Counted from the stretch's first letter, positions 1-13,339 are shown. The stretch is 64,000 nucleotides of DNA from Mycolicibacterium litorale (GCF_010731695.1 NZ_AP022586.1:5515511-5579510); one strand, 5' to 3'. Program-made: numbers and translations. The notes: generated by a model not told the origin, from the sequence alone.

Positions 1-2
1 AG

Positions 3-1031
3 CTGTCGCAGAGTTACGCGGGCGCATCGATGGACGACGTCGACCTCGACGCGCTGGCCCGCCAACTGGGCGACCAGGCCGCCGTCGACGCCAGGACGCT
101 GGCCGAGCTGGAACGCGCGCTGATGAACCAGGGTTTCCTGGACCGCGGGTCCGACGGGAAGTGGCGGCTGTCGCCGAAGGCGATGCGCCAGCTCGGACAG
201 GCCGCGTTGCGCGATGTGGCGCAACAACTCTCGGGCCGACACGGGGAACGCGACACCCGGCGCGCAGGCGCGGCCGGGGAGCTGACCGGCGCCACCCGGC
301 CGTGGCAGTTCGGAGACACCGAACCGTGGAACGTCACGCGCACGCTGACCAACGCCGTCCTGCGCCAGTCCGGTACCGGTGAGCGTGAGATCCCGCTGAG
401 AATCACCGTCGACGACGTCGAGATCTCCGAGACCGAGACCAGGACGCAGGCCGCCGTCGCGCTGCTGGTGGACACCTCGTTCTCGATGGTGATGGAGAAC
501 CGGTGGCTGCCGATGAAGCGGACCGCGCTGGCGCTCAGCCATCTGGTGAGCACCCGGTTCCGGTCCGACGCGCTGCAGATCGTCGCCTTCGGCCGCTACG
601 CCAGGACGGTGACCGCCGCCGAACTGACCGGGCTGGAGGGTGTCTACGAACAGGGCACCAACCTGCACCACGCGCTGGCCCTGGCCACCCGGCATCTGCG
701 CAGGCACCCGAACGCCCAGCCGGTCATCCTCGTCGTCACCGACGGTGAGCCGACCGCCCACCTCGAGGACTTCGGCGGGCGCGACGGGGCACAGGTGTTC
801 TTCGATTACCCGCCGCACCCGAGGACCATCGCCCACACCGTCCGTGGCTTCGACGAGGTGGCCCGGCTGGGAGCCCAGGTCACGATCTTCCGCCTGGGCA
901 GCGACCCCGGCCTGGCCCGCTTCATCGACCAGGTCGCCCGCCGCGTGCAGGGCCGGGTGGTGGTTCCCGACCTCGACGGGCTCGGCGCCGCGGTCGTCGG
1001 CGACTATCTGACGTCGCGCCGCAGACGCTGA
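3..1031 (+). CDS. VWA-domain protein, 5' end outside window (Rv0959-like)
   Basis: The reading frame is open to the first base of the window (codons LSQSYAGAS precede the first internal ATG at 30), so this is the C-terminal part of a longer protein; Rv0959 is much longer. The visible part ends in a von Willebrand A domain: a MIDAS motif D-T-S-F-S (positions 471-485) followed by the TDGEP segment, both typical of metal-dependent VWA folds. Proteins of this kind often sit beside MoxR-type AAA+ ATPases and act as cofactors; that partner would lie to the left and cannot be seen. The exact role is unknown. Confidence 0.85.
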   Translation: MSQSYAGASMDDVDLDALARQLGDQAAVDARTLAELERALMNQGFLDRGSDGKWRLSPKAMRQLGQAALRDVAQQLSGRHGERDTRRAGAAGELTGATRPWQFGDTEPWNVTRTLTNAVLRQSGTGEREIPLRITVDDVEISETETRTQAAVALLVDTSFSMVMENRWLPMKRTALALSHLVSTRFRSDALQIVAFGRYARTVTAAELTGLEGVYEQGTNLHHALALATRHLRRHPNAQPVILVVTDGEPTAHLEDFGGRDGAQVFFDYPPHPRTIAHTVRGFDEVARLGAQVTIFRLGSDPGLARFIDQVARRVQGRVVVPDLDGLGAAVVGDYLTSRRRR

Positions 1032-1070
1032 CGGATCGGTCCGCCACTATCCGAACCGGAGGTGGTGCGC

Positions 1071-1090
1071 TATTGTTTGCTGAATTCACA
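1071..1090 (+). promoter_or_regulatory. Promoter of first PE-PPE-like gene
   Basis: TATTGT (1071-1076) fits a mycobacterial TANNNT -10 box. It lies inside a 16-mer (1075-1090) that is repeated exactly at 2581-2596 before the paralogous gene, with almost the same distance to the start codon (57 and 56 nt). Confidence 0.55.
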
Positions 1091-1147
1091 GCGTCCGGTC
1101 GGGTCGGGGGAGGCCCTCTCGGACGGTGCACAGCATGAGGGGAATCC

Positions 1148-2470
1148 ATGGCGAACCACCGCGCCGAACCGTGTCGCCGCACCGCTGACCGCGCGGCGGC
1201 GGGCCGACTTCGCCGGGCCGTGCTGCCCGCCGCGTTCAGCAGCGCCATCGTCGCGAGCGTGGTCGCCGCGGGCGGTGTCGCGGTCGTCCACCCGGAGACG
1301 GTCGCCTCGACGATGTACGACCTGTCGGCGCTGATCACCGAGGGCAGCTCGACCAACCCGACCGGTGCCGGCATCGAAGACTTCTACAACGGCGCCTTCG
1401 CCGACGGACGTGACCTGGTGACGGTCAACTTCTTCACCGGACCGTTCGGGGTTTACGGCGCCCTCGCCGCGCATCCCGACGAGAACAACGTCGTGATGTC
1501 CTCGGGGTGGGGTGCCGCGAACGTCAGCCTGCTGCTCACCTATCTCCACGCGACCGGCGGTGACGACCCGGTCGCCACCGACGCCGTCTACGTCCTCGAC
1601 AACAGCGTCGCCCGCCCGAACGGCGGCTTCGGCACGCGCTACCCGGTGTTCGCGGTCATCGGGGTGAACCCGTTGCCGACCCCGACGTCCCCGGGTGCCC
1701 ACGTCGTCGACGTCGGCTACGAGTACGACATCAACGGCAACACCCCCGCCTACGTGCTCAACCCGTTCGCAATGGCCAATTCGCTGGCGACCTACTTCGA
1801 CAACCGCCTCAACCAGAACGACGTGAACCTGCCAGTCGACGCCGACGGGGAACTCGAGCTCACCGACACCGAGTGCAACAGCGTCTGCCAGGACTCGATC
1901 GACAGCGGTGAGGACACGACGGTCGTGCTCGACTCGGGCGAGACGGTCGTCATCAAACAGGTCGGCCAGACCACCTACATCAGCTACCGCCGTGACGGTC
2001 TGCCGTTGCTGCAACCGCTGCGCACCTACGGCGGTGCGATCGGCAACCGGTTCGCGGACGCGGTCGAGGACCCGCTCACCGACATCGTCAACTACGGCTA
2101 TCCGAACAACGATCCGCTGGCCGATCCGGACGTCTACCGGCCCGCCGGCCTGCTGCCCACGCCGCGGGAGACCGCGACGTTCCTGCGCAACCTCGCCGAC
2201 CCCGACAACAACAGCAGGCCGAAGGTCACGACGGCAGTCGAGGAGACCGACGAGCCGGCCGCCGCTGTCGAGAAGGACGAGGAAATCACGACCTCGCCCG
2301 GTGCGCGGCACACCGGACCGGTCAGCACGATCATCCGCAACACCATCAAGCGACTGACTCCCGCGCCGCCGAAGAAGACCGCAGGCACGCGTGACGACGC
2401 GAGCCCGGCCGAGGACACCGCCGAGGCGTCCGAACCCGCGGCCGCAGGCGCGGACGCGGACTCGGATTAG
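1148..2470 (+). CDS. Exported PE-PPE-domain-like protein, nucleophile lost
   Basis: 440 aa. An N-terminal basic stretch is followed by a hydrophobic segment (residues about 25-48), so the protein is probably exported or membrane anchored. The middle (about 60-330) has the layout of the PE-PPE serine-hydrolase-like domain, including the late block GLPLLQPLR and the NYGYPNNDP region. Where family members have the nucleophile elbow GYSQS, this protein has SSGWGA, so the catalytic serine is replaced by glycine. The last 100 residues are acidic, proline-rich and probably disordered. The start at 1148 follows a gagggga purine tract and matches the paralog at 2653. An enzymatic role looks unlikely; function unknown. 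Confidence 0.75.
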   Translation: MANHRAEPCRRTADRAAAGRLRRAVLPAAFSSAIVASVVAAGGVAVVHPETVASTMYDLSALITEGSSTNPTGAGIEDFYNGAFADGRDLVTVNFFTGPFGVYGALAAHPDENNVVMSSGWGAANVSLLLTYLHATGGDDPVATDAVYVLDNSVARPNGGFGTRYPVFAVIGVNPLPTPTSPGAHVVDVGYEYDINGNTPAYVLNPFAMANSLATYFDNRLNQNDVNLPVDADGELELTDTECNSVCQDSIDSGEDTTVVLDSGETVVIKQVGQTTYISYRRDGLPLLQPLRTYGGAIGNRFADAVEDPLTDIVNYGYPNNDPLADPDVYRPAGLLPTPRETATFLRNLADPDNNSRPKVTTAVEETDEPAAAVEKDEEITTSPGARHTGPVSTIIRNTIKRLTPAPPKKTAGTRDDASPAEDTAEASEPAAAGADADSD

Positions 2471-2554
2471 CTGCAGTTGCTCGCTGGTCGCCCCGACGAT
2501 CGGAACTTTGTTTGACTTCGCGCAGACGTCGTTCCCGATTGCCGTTCGCGTCTG

Positions 2555-2596
2555 TTGATCTCGGGCGGCCCTGCGCTACCGTTTGCTGAATTCACA
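2555..2596 (+). promoter_or_regulatory. Promoter of second PE-PPE-like gene
   Basis: TTGATC (2555-2560) and TACCGT (2577-2582) are separated by 16 nt and fit -35 and -10 boxes. The downstream 16-mer 2581-2596 is identical to 1075-1090, so promoter and leader were duplicated together with the gene. Confidence 0.55.
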
Positions 2597-2652
2597 CGTC
2601 CGGGTGAGCGAACGGGGAGGTCTTGCGCGGACGCTTCTTTCGAGGGGAATCG

Positions 2653-4035
2653 ATGGCGAAGCACCGCTGCATGCACGAACCATTGCGACATCGGACATCC
2701 GTAGCGCGACTGCTGGCCCCGGGAGGCCTGGCGGCGGCCGCGCTCGGTGCCACCAGTGTGTCGTCTGCGCTCATGACAGGTGCGACGACGGCGGCCGCGC
2801 CATCGGTCGATCTGGTAGCCCTGATCACGCCGGCCAACTCGACGTCGCAGATCTTCGCCGGCACAACGTACTACGGCACCGATTACGCCAACCCGCCTCG
2901 CTACGGCGAGCAGCAGGTCGTCCCGTTCTTCCTCGGGCCGCAGGGCGTCGCGGACGCGATCAGCGCCGCCGATGACGATGAGGGCGGCACCGTCGTGCTG
3001 TCGTCCGGATGGGGCGCCGGCCAGACCGGTACCGCGCTGGGACTGCTGTCGCCCGAGGATCGGGACAACATCGATCTGGTCATCCTCGACAACAACACGA
3101 ACCGGGCCGGCGGTGGATTCTGGACCACCTATTCGCCGTTCGCGCCGCTGCTGCTGACGTCGGCGGAGCCCACGCGGAGCGATCTCGGTGTGCCCGTGCT
3201 GGATGTGGCCTACGAGTACAACATCAACTCGAGCGCCCCTGTCGATCCGCTCAACCCGTTCGCGCTCGGGAACAGTCTGGTCGCTTATCTGTACGGCTAC
3301 GGCGCGCAACAGACCGCCGAGGTGCCGCCGGAGATCATCGCTGAGGCCAAGGATCCCGGCGGAGATCACTATCACTACGTGATCGCAGCGGACGGCACGT
3401 ACACAAGGACTCTGCTCGACGACAGCACCACCACGTACGTGACGTTCGAAGCCGACGGGTTGCCTCTGGTGCGCCCGTTGCGGTTGCTGCCCGGCGGGGA
3501 CATCGTGGCCGACGCGCTGGAGCCGACCCTGACCGAACTCGTCAACGCCGGCTACAACGACGGCCTGGGCGTACCGGGTGACGAGGCGATCCCGAAGGAT
3601 CCCACGGTGCCGCGGCCGATGCAGCCGGGCTCCTCGCTGACGGGCCTGGGCGGTGTCCCCGACTCGGTGGCGACGGGATTCGACGACGGTGTCCAGACCG
3701 CGCGGCAGGATCTCGCCGAGCCCACGAACCTCGCGACCAAACCGGCCGCCGAAGTGGGCAAGCTGCCCGTACTGTCGTCGCTCCCCGACCTGTCGCCAAC
3801 GAAGGAACAGACATCCGACGCGGCCGACAACGGCCTCGAGACGCTCATCCCGGATCTGAAGCGGAACTCCACCGGCGCCGCCTCGACCTCCGACTCGTCC
3901 ACCAGGACGAACCCCGGACAGCGGTTCGCCGACCGGATCAACGATGCCGTCAAGAAGGTGATCGGTGGGCCGTCGGGAGGTGCCGACAACGACAGCGACA
4001 ACGACTCGCCTGAGTCCGGGACCCCGACCGATTAA
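2653..4035 (+). CDS. Exported PE-PPE-domain-like protein, paralog of 1148-2470
   Basis: 460 aa from the ATG at 2653. An upstream in-frame ATG at 2623 exists, but 2653 has the same gaggggaatc-ATGGCG context and promoter distance as the neighbouring paralog. A hydrophobic signal-like segment ends in an Ala-rich stretch (about residues 25-50). The PE-PPE-like core shares SSGWGA with the first copy in place of the catalytic GxSxS elbow, plus the GLPLVRPLR block and the NAGYNDG region. The tail is long, polar and Asp/Ser-rich. Its stop codon overlaps the convergent DUF1707 gene in a shared TTAA. Probably a tandem duplicate; function unknown. Confidence 0.75.
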   Translation: MAKHRCMHEPLRHRTSVARLLAPGGLAAAALGATSVSSALMTGATTAAAPSVDLVALITPANSTSQIFAGTTYYGTDYANPPRYGEQQVVPFFLGPQGVADAISAADDDEGGTVVLSSGWGAGQTGTALGLLSPEDRDNIDLVILDNNTNRAGGGFWTTYSPFAPLLLTSAEPTRSDLGVPVLDVAYEYNINSSAPVDPLNPFALGNSLVAYLYGYGAQQTAEVPPEIIAEAKDPGGDHYHYVIAADGTYTRTLLDDSTTTYVTFEADGLPLVRPLRLLPGGDIVADALEPTLTELVNAGYNDGLGVPGDEAIPKDPTVPRPMQPGSSLTGLGGVPDSVATGFDDGVQTARQDLAEPTNLATKPAAEVGKLPVLSSLPDLSPTKEQTSDAADNGLETLIPDLKRNSTGAASTSDSSTRTNPGQRFADRINDAVKKVIGGPSGGADNDSDNDSPESGTPTD

Positions 4036-4625
4036 CCAGCGGCGGCCTGCTTGCGCTTCTTGCGCTTGACCGCGACGCTGCCCCACAGGGCGAACCCGCG
4101 GATCCGCACGCACGGCGCTCCCGGCGTGCCCTCCCCGGGCACGCTGTGGTCGAACGCCCCCATCACCGCGACGCCGCGCAGATCGACGTTGACCTCCGGC
4201 GGCACCAGGATCGTCTGACCGCCGCACACCGAGTACGACCGGATCTCGACCTCGGGTGCGGTGAAGTCCGCGTACCGCAGGTCCACCACTCCGCCGCCGA
4301 AGAACGCCACCGTGGTGAGGCGCCGCGGCACGTTCCACCGGCCGCGTCGTTCGAAGCCGCTCATGATCGCCAACAGCAGGGTCGACGGGGCCGGCCGGCA
4401 CGGGCCGCTGCCGCGAGGAGTGGTCATCGCGCCCGGCAGATCGGAGCTCAGCGCGGCGAGTTCGTCGTAGGTCTGAGCGGCGTACGCCTTCGTCAGGCGG
4501 TTCTCGTACTCCGTCATGGGGAGCCGGCCCTGGGCCGCGGCGTCGGTGAGCAACTGGGCAACCTGGATCCGATCGGTGTCGGCAGCGCGCTTCGAACCGT
4601 TCCGCGGCGTCGCAGGTGTGCTCAT
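4032..4625 (-). CDS. DUF1707 domain protein (Rv0966c-like)
   Basis: 197 aa from the internal ATG at 4625; the frame extends 12 codons upstream, but MSTPATPRN is the likely start. The N-terminal half (residues 12-65) is a DUF1707 domain: R-A-A-D-T-D-R-I near the start, then LTDAAAQGRL and the E-Y-E-N-R-L segment common in actinobacterial membrane-associated proteins. The C-terminal half resembles the YvqF/LiaF-like cell-wall-response beta domain (VDLRGVAVMGAFD) and ends in a lysine/arginine cluster. A role in envelope stress is inferred only from the domains. Confidence 0.8.
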   Translation of the reverse strand: MSTPATPRNGSKRAADTDRIQVAQLLTDAAAQGRLPMTEYENRLTKAYAAQTYDELAALSSDLPGAMTTPRGSGPCRPAPSTLLLAIMSGFERRGRWNVPRRLTTVAFFGGGVVDLRYADFTAPEVEIRSYSVCGGQTILVPPEVNVDLRGVAVMGAFDHSVPGEGTPGAPCVRIRGFALWGSVAVKRKKRKQAAAG

Positions 4626-4868
4626 CGCAGTCGAGCCTACGACGAACGCTGGTACATGCAAGAGTGTTGGCTAAACTGTGCCCTCCGCTGCGACGGCGAA
4701 CAGTCTAGTGCGTCGAAGTTTCTGCGGTTCCGGCCCGCCGCGGTCGCAAAGATACCGGCACACGCTGGGATTATCGCGTCAGTTGGCGTCGAATGTGTAA
4801 CGTGCCGCGGCACTTTGGGACCTCTGCGATTTCAAACACATTCTTCGCCACGTCTGTGGTTCCGGCGT
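4626..4868. other. Intergenic region with a 12-bp palindrome
   Basis: No coding sequence seen. It holds a perfect palindrome GTGCCGCGGCAC at 4802-4813. In M. tuberculosis the csoR-ctpV copper locus (Rv0967-Rv0970) lies between the homologs of the two flanking genes; it is absent here. Confidence 0.5.
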
Positions 4869-5636
4869 TCAGCTCACCCAGTTCGGCGGTCGCTTCTGCA
4901 GGAACGCCAGCATGCCTTCGCGCGCCTCGTCGGAGACGAACAGCGCCGCCGATTGTTCGGTCAGCGCGTCGGCGTCGCGGTCGAACCGCTCGAGGAGCGC
5001 GGCCGTCGTCAACGCCTTCGACGCCGCCAGACCCTGCGGTGAGCCCCGGCCGATCTGCGCGGTCAATTCCGCGAGGGTCGCCTCGACGTCGTCGGTCGCC
5101 ACCGTCACCAGCCCGATGCGTTCGGCCTCCCGGGCGTCGAACTTCTCGCCCGTCACGAAGTACCGGCCCGCCGCCCGCGGCGTCATCTTCGGCAGCAGCG
5201 TCAACGAGATGATCGACGGCGCGACACCGATGCGGGCCTCGGTCAGCGCGAAGGTGCTGCCGGCGCCCGCGACCACGATGTCGCAGGCGCCGATCAGGCC
5301 GAGCCCGCCGGCGCGGACGTGTCCGTCCACCGCGGCGATCACCGGCACGGGCAGTTCGAGGATCGCGCGCAGCGCACCGGTCAGCTCCCGGGCGCGGTCG
5401 ACCGCGACGTCACCGGGGTCGCGTCCGGCGGCTTCACGCAGATCGGCGCCCGCGCAGAACGTGCCCCCGGTGTGACCGAGCACGACCGCCCGCACCGCGG
5501 CGTCCGCGGCTGCTCTGCGCAGCCCGTCGTGCAGTTGCTCGACGAGCACCGTCGACAGCGCGTTGCGGTTGTCCGGCGAATCGAGCGTCAGCCGGGCGAC
5601 ACTGCCGTCGACGCGGTAGCGGACGAGTTCGGTCAT
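4869..5636 (-). CDS. echA7: Enoyl-CoA hydratase/isomerase family (EchA7-like)
   Basis: 255 aa, normal crotonase length. The CoA-binding/oxyanion segments are visible: GTFCAGADLREAAG (about 58-72) and the DGHVRAGGLGLIGACD block (about 103-118). Crotonases hydrate enoyl-CoA or perform related reactions in beta-oxidation. It is the last gene of a six-gene minus-strand operon and starts 13 bp after fadE12. By analogy with the Pseudomonas atu cluster it would hydrate an unsaturated, carboxylated acyl-CoA, but this is inference from context. It could also act in general acyl-CoA breakdown. Confidence 0.88.
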   Translation of the reverse strand: MTELVRYRVDGSVARLTLDSPDNRNALSTVLVEQLHDGLRRAAADAAVRAVVLGHTGGTFCAGADLREAAGRDPGDVAVDRARELTGALRAILELPVPVIAAVDGHVRAGGLGLIGACDIVVAGAGSTFALTEARIGVAPSIISLTLLPKMTPRAAGRYFVTGEKFDAREAERIGLVTVATDDVEATLAELTAQIGRGSPQGLAASKALTTAALLERFDRDADALTEQSAALFVSDEAREGMLAFLQKRPPNWVS

Positions 5637-5649
5637 CAGCGCGCCCCGA

Positions 5650-6806
5650 TCAGTACGAGCGGGGCAGACCGAGCGAGGTCTGCGCGACGAAGTTGAGGAT
5701 CATCTCCCGGCTCACGGGGGCGATCCGGGCCAGCCGCGACGCCGTCACCGCCGCCGCCACGCCGTACTCCTTGGTCAGCCCGTTGCCGCCCATCGACTGC
5801 ACGGCCTGGTCGACCGCGCGCACCGAAGCCTCACCGGCCGCGTACTTCGCCATGTTTGCGGCCTCGGCTGCCCCTGCGTCGTCGCCGAGGTCGTAGAGCG
5901 CCGCGGCCTTCTGCATCATCAGCTTGGCCAGTTCGATCTCGATGTGGTTCTGCGCCAGCGGATGCGACAGCCCCTGGTGCGCGCCGATCGGCGTCTTCCA
6001 CACCTGGCGGGTCTTCACGTAGTCGACCGCGCGGTTGATCGCGAAGCGGCCCATGCCGACCGCGCTCGCGGCGCCCATGATCCGCTCCGGGTTCAGCCCC
6101 GCGAACAGCTGCGCGATCGCCGCGTCCTCCGATCCGACCAGCGCGTCGGCGGGCAGGCGGACGTCGTCGAGGAACACCTGGAACTGGTTCTCCGGACTGA
6201 TCAGCTCCATCTCGATCTTCGTCCAGCTCAAACCCGGAGTGTCGGTCGGCACGACGAACAGGGCCGGCTTGAGATTGCCGGTCTTGTGGTCCTCCATGCG
6301 GCCGACGACCAGGACCGCCTGCGCCTGGTCGACGCCGGAGATGTAGACCTTCTGGCCGGACAGCAACCAGTCACCGCCGTCGCGGCGCGCGGTGGTGGTG
6401 ATCTTGTGGCTGTTCGACCCGGCGTCGGGTTCGGTGATCGCGAACGCCATCGTGATCGACCCGTCGGCGATCCCGGGCAACCACCGCCGCTTCTGCTCGT
6501 CGGTGCCGAACTTGCTGATGATGGTGCCGTTGATGGCGGGGGAGACCACCATCATCAGCAGTGCCGAACCGGCCGCCGACATCTCCTCCATCACCAGCGA
6601 CAGCTCGTACATGCCTGCGCCGCCGCCGCCGTACTCCTCGGGCAGGTTGACCCCGATGAAGCCGAGTTTGCCTGCCTCCGACCACAGTTCGTCGGTGTGC
6701 TCACCGGCACGGGCCTTCTCCAGGTAGTAGTCCTGCCCGTAGTTGGCGGCCATCGCAGCCACCGCCTTGCGCAGCGCCTGCTGTTCCTCGGTCTCGACGA
6801 AACCGG

Positions 6807-6810
<4 letters not shown>
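5650..6810 (-). CDS. fadE12: Acyl-CoA dehydrogenase (FadE12-like)
   Basis: 386 aa from the ATG at 6810, which overlaps the accA2 stop codon as ATGA. A spurious upstream extension to 6963 lies inside accA2 and is rejected. Acyl-CoA dehydrogenase signatures are present: MAFAITEPDAGSNSH (substrate/FAD contact) and the C-terminal QSMGGNGLTKEYG block. It uses FAD to oxidise an acyl-CoA to the enoyl-CoA. It sits between the biotin carboxylase subunit and the enoyl-CoA hydratase, and the tight coupling suggests one pathway. Confidence 0.9.
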
Positions 6811-8789
<1,979 letters not shown>

Positions 8790-8804
8790 CGGGCCCCCTC
8801 CTCT

Positions 8805-8857
8805 GCGATTTGTGCACGTTTACGCGCGCTCACCGCTCGAAATCGTGCACAAATCGC
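8805..8857. repeat. 14-bp perfect inverted repeat in the accD2-accA2 gap
   Basis: Arms GCGATTTGTGCACG (8805-8818) and its exact reverse complement (8844-8857) flank a 25-bp spacer. There is no T tract, so it is not a standard terminator. It may be a dispersed palindromic element or an mRNA processing/stability hairpin inside the operon. Confidence 0.8.
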
Positions 8858-8871
8858 TGGCATCGGGCGCC

Positions 8872-10463
<1,592 letters not shown>

Positions 10464-10467
<4 letters not shown>

Positions 10468-11642
10468 GACTGGTACCCCAGCGTCTTGGCCGCCAGCGAG
10501 GTGAGGATCTCGGTGGTGCCCCCGCCGATGCCGAGGATCCGCATGTCGCGGTACTGCCGCTCGACCTCCGATTCGGCCATGTAGCCCATCCCGCCGAACA
10601 GCTGGACGGCCTGGTGGGCCACCCACTCGCCGGCCTCGACGGCGGTGTTCTTCGCGAAACACACCTCGGCGATCAGGTTCTGCTCCCCGGGGTCTGATGT
10701 CGCCGCCGGAGCGGCTCCGGCGAGTTGCCGCTCCACCACGTGGCGGGTGTACACCCGGGCGACGTCGATGCGGCGGGCCATCTCGCTGAGCGTGTTCTGT
10801 ACCGACTGCCGCGAGATCAGCGGCCGCCCGAACGTCTCCCGGTCGCGGCACCACCGCACGGTGAGGTCGAGGCAGCGTTGCGCACTCGCATACGCCTGCG
10901 CGGCAAGGCCCACCCGCTCCGACACGAACGCCCCGGCGATCTGGAGGAATCCGGTGTTCTCGGCGCCGACCAGGTTGGCGGCCGGGACGCGGACGTCGGT
11001 GTAGGACAGCTCGGCGGTGTCGCTGGAGCGCCAGCCCATCTTGTCCAGTTTGCGGGTCACCTCGAAACCCGGTGTGCCCTTGTCGACCACGAGCAGCGAC
11101 ACCCCGCCGGCGCCCGGCCCGCCGGTGCGCACCGCCGTCACGACGTAGTCCGCACGCACCCCGGAGGTGATGTAGGTCTTGGCGCCATTGACGACGTACG
11201 AATCGCCGTCCCGCTCCGCGCGGGTCGTCAGGTGCCCGACGTCGGAGCCCCCGCCGGGTTCGGTGATCGCGAGCGAGCCGATGAGTTCGCCGCGCAGTGT
11301 GGGCCGGACGTAGGTGTCGATCAGCCGCTCGTCCCCGGAGGCCGCCATGTGCGGCGTCGCGATGCCCGAGGTGAACAACGAGGCGAACACACCGCCCGGG
11401 GCGCCGGCGTAGTGCATCTCCTCGCAGATCACCACCGCGTCGGCGCCGTCACCGCCACCGCCGCCGACCGATTCGGGCATGCCCGCCCCGAGCAGCCCGG
11501 CCTCGCCGGCGCGCCGGTGCAGCTCGCGCGGCAGCTCTCCCACGCGTTCCCATTCGTCGACGTGGGGCAGTACCTCGCGTTCGGCGAAGGCGCGCACGGA
11601 TTTTCGCAGTTGTTCGCGTTCGGGCGTATGCCAGATGCTCAC
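10464..11642 (-). CDS. fadE13: Acyl-CoA dehydrogenase (FadE13-like)
   Basis: 392 aa from a GTG overlapping the upstream stop codon (GTGA). It carries the flavin/substrate motif LAITEPGGGSDVGHL, the R-D-R-E-T-F-G-R motif and the C-terminal QLFGGMGYMAESEVERQYRD block; the glutamate there is in the region used as catalytic base in many family members. This is the second acyl-CoA dehydrogenase of the operon; the two bracket the carboxylase genes, so two oxidation steps on different intermediates are likely. Similar enzymes act on citronellyl-, isovaleryl- or isobutyryl-type CoA esters; substrate not determinable here. Confidence 0.9.
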
Positions 11643-13339
11643 TGGGGCAACAACTCCTCAGGGATGTCGAGGTGACGACTCCGCAGCCATTCGCCGAGTC
11701 CCTTGGCCTGCGGGTCGAACCGCGCCTGGTAGGCCACGCCCTCGCCGAGGATGTCCTCGACGACGAAGTTCACCGCCCTCAGGTTGGGCAGCAGGTGGCG
11801 GGTGACGGGCAGATCAGCGGTCTCGGGCAACAGGTCGCGCAGCGTGTCGACGGTGAGGGTGTGCGCGAGCCAGCGCCACTGCTCCTCGGTGCGCACCCAG
11901 ACGCCGATGTTCGCACTGCCGCCCTTGTCGCCGCTGCGCGCACCGGCGATGAGTCCCAGCGGCACGCGCCGGGTCGGCCCGGACGGCGGGGGAGCGGGCA
12001 GTTCCGGATCGCCGACCGGTGTGAGTCCGAGTGTCTCGGCGGCGGGCGGGATCTCGGTGCGGGTGCCGTCAGCGTGGATCGCGACGTGCGGTACCTCGCT
12101 GGCGTCGACGTAACCGGCGGTGAAGACGCCGTAGACCTGTCCGTCACTGGGTGGTGCGGTGACGTGGAAGCCGGGATAGCTCGCCAGCGCGAGTTCGACG
12201 GCGGCATTCGAGAACTGGCGGCCGACGACCGCGGGATCCGGATCGCGCACCACGCAGCGCAGCAGCGCGCTGGCCGTCTCCTCGGTGTCGGCGTCGGAGT
12301 GGTCGGTGCGGGCCAGCGTCCACTCGAGTTCGGCGGGCTTCGCCGTCAGCCCTGCGCCGAGTTGGTCGCGCACCAGCGCGGCCTTCGCGTCGATGTCGAG
12401 ACCGGTGAGCACGAACGTCATCGCGTTGCGGAAACCGCCCACGCTGTTCAGCGACACCTTCAGCGTCGGGGGCGGGGCCTCCCCGGTGACCCCGTCGATG
12501 CGCACCCGGTCAGGTCCGTCGTCGTGCAGGCACAGTGAGTCGACGCGCAGCGTGACGTCGGGATTGGCGTAGCGGGCGCCGGCGATCTCGTAGAGCAGCT
12601 GGGCGGTCACGGTGCCGACGGTGACCGCGCCACCGGTGCCGGGGTGCTTGGTGATGACCGAGGACCCGTCGGCGTGGATCTCGGCGAGTGGGAACCCGGG
12701 ATGGCGCAGATCGGACACCTCGGTGAAGAAGGCGTAGTTGCCGCCGGTGGCCTGCACACCGCATTCGATGACGTGCCCGGCGGCGACCGCGCCGGCCAGC
12801 GCGTCGTAGTCGGTGCGCCGCCACCCGAAGTGCGCGGCGGCGGGTCCGACGGTCACAGAGGCGTCGGTGACCCGGCCGGTCACCACCACGTCCGCGCCGG
12901 CGTTGAGGCAGTCGACGATGCCCCACGCGCCGAGGTAGGCGTTGGCCGCCAGCGGGGTACCGAACCCGAGTTCGGCGGACCGGCCCACCAGATCGTCGCC
13001 TTCGACGTGCGCGACCGAGACCGCGAGTCCCAGCCGCTCCGCCAGCGCGCGCACCGCCGCGGCCAGTCCGGCGGGATTGAGTCCGCCGGCGTTGGCGACG
13101 ATCTTCACCCCCCGCTCGACGGCGAGGCCGAGGCACTCCTCGAGCTGGGAGAGGAAGGTCTTGGCATAACCGCGGTCGGGGTTCTTGGCTCGGTCGCGCG
13201 CCAGGATCAGCATCGTCAGCTCGGCGAGGTAGTCGCCGGTGAGGAAGTCGAGCTCACCGCCGGTGAGCATTTCGCGCATCGCGGCGCGCCGGTCCCCGTA
13301 GAACCCCGAGCAGTTGCCGATGCGTACCGGATCAGGCAA
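11639..13339 (-). CDS. AtuA-like protein (DUF1446), Rv0976c-like
   Basis: 566 aa from the TTG at 13339 ([17 protein letters not shown]); the open frame reaches 13381, but [12 protein letters not shown] is the conserved beginning of the family. The large N-terminal domain is DUF1446 (acyclic terpene utilisation AtuA), with [12 protein letters not shown] and the long [17 protein letters not shown] block; the C-terminal about 110 residues ([20 protein letters not shown]) form the small AtuA-type ferredoxin-fold domain. Biochemistry of AtuA is unsettled; the protein is needed for citronellol/geraniol growth in Pseudomonas. It is first in the operon and its stop overlaps fadE13. Confidence 0.85.
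   Translation of the reverse strand: MPDPVRIGNCSGFYGDRRAAMREMLTGGELDFLTGDYLAELTMLILARDRAKNPDRGYAKTFLSQLEECLGLAVERGVKIVANAGGLNPAGLAAAVRALAERLGLAVSVAHVEGDDLVGRSAELGFGTPLAANAYLGAWGIVDCLNAGADVVVTGRVTDASVTVGPAAAHFGWRRTDYDALAGAVAAGHVIECGVQATGGNYAFFTEVSDLRHPGFPLAEIHADGSSVITKHPGTGGAVTVGTVTAQLLYEIAGARYANPDVTLRVDSLCLHDDGPDRVRIDGVTGEAPPPTLKVSLNSVGGFRNAMTFVLTGLDIDAKAALVRDQLGAGLTAKPAELEWTLARTDHSDADTEETASALLRCVVRDPDPAVVGRQFSNAAVELALASYPGFHVTAPPSDGQVYGVFTAGYVDASEVPHVAIHADGTRTEIPPAAETLGLTPVGDPELPAPPPSGPTRRVPLGLIAGARSGDKGGSANIGVWVRTEEQWRWLAHTLTVDTLRDLLPETADLPVTRHLLPNLRAVNFVVEDILGEGVAYQARFDPQAKGLGEWLRSRHLDIPEELLPQ

Noticed and set aside
2467..4401. 644-codon frame on the minus strand
   Set aside because: Antisense to the second PE-PPE-like gene and lacking any recognisable domain.
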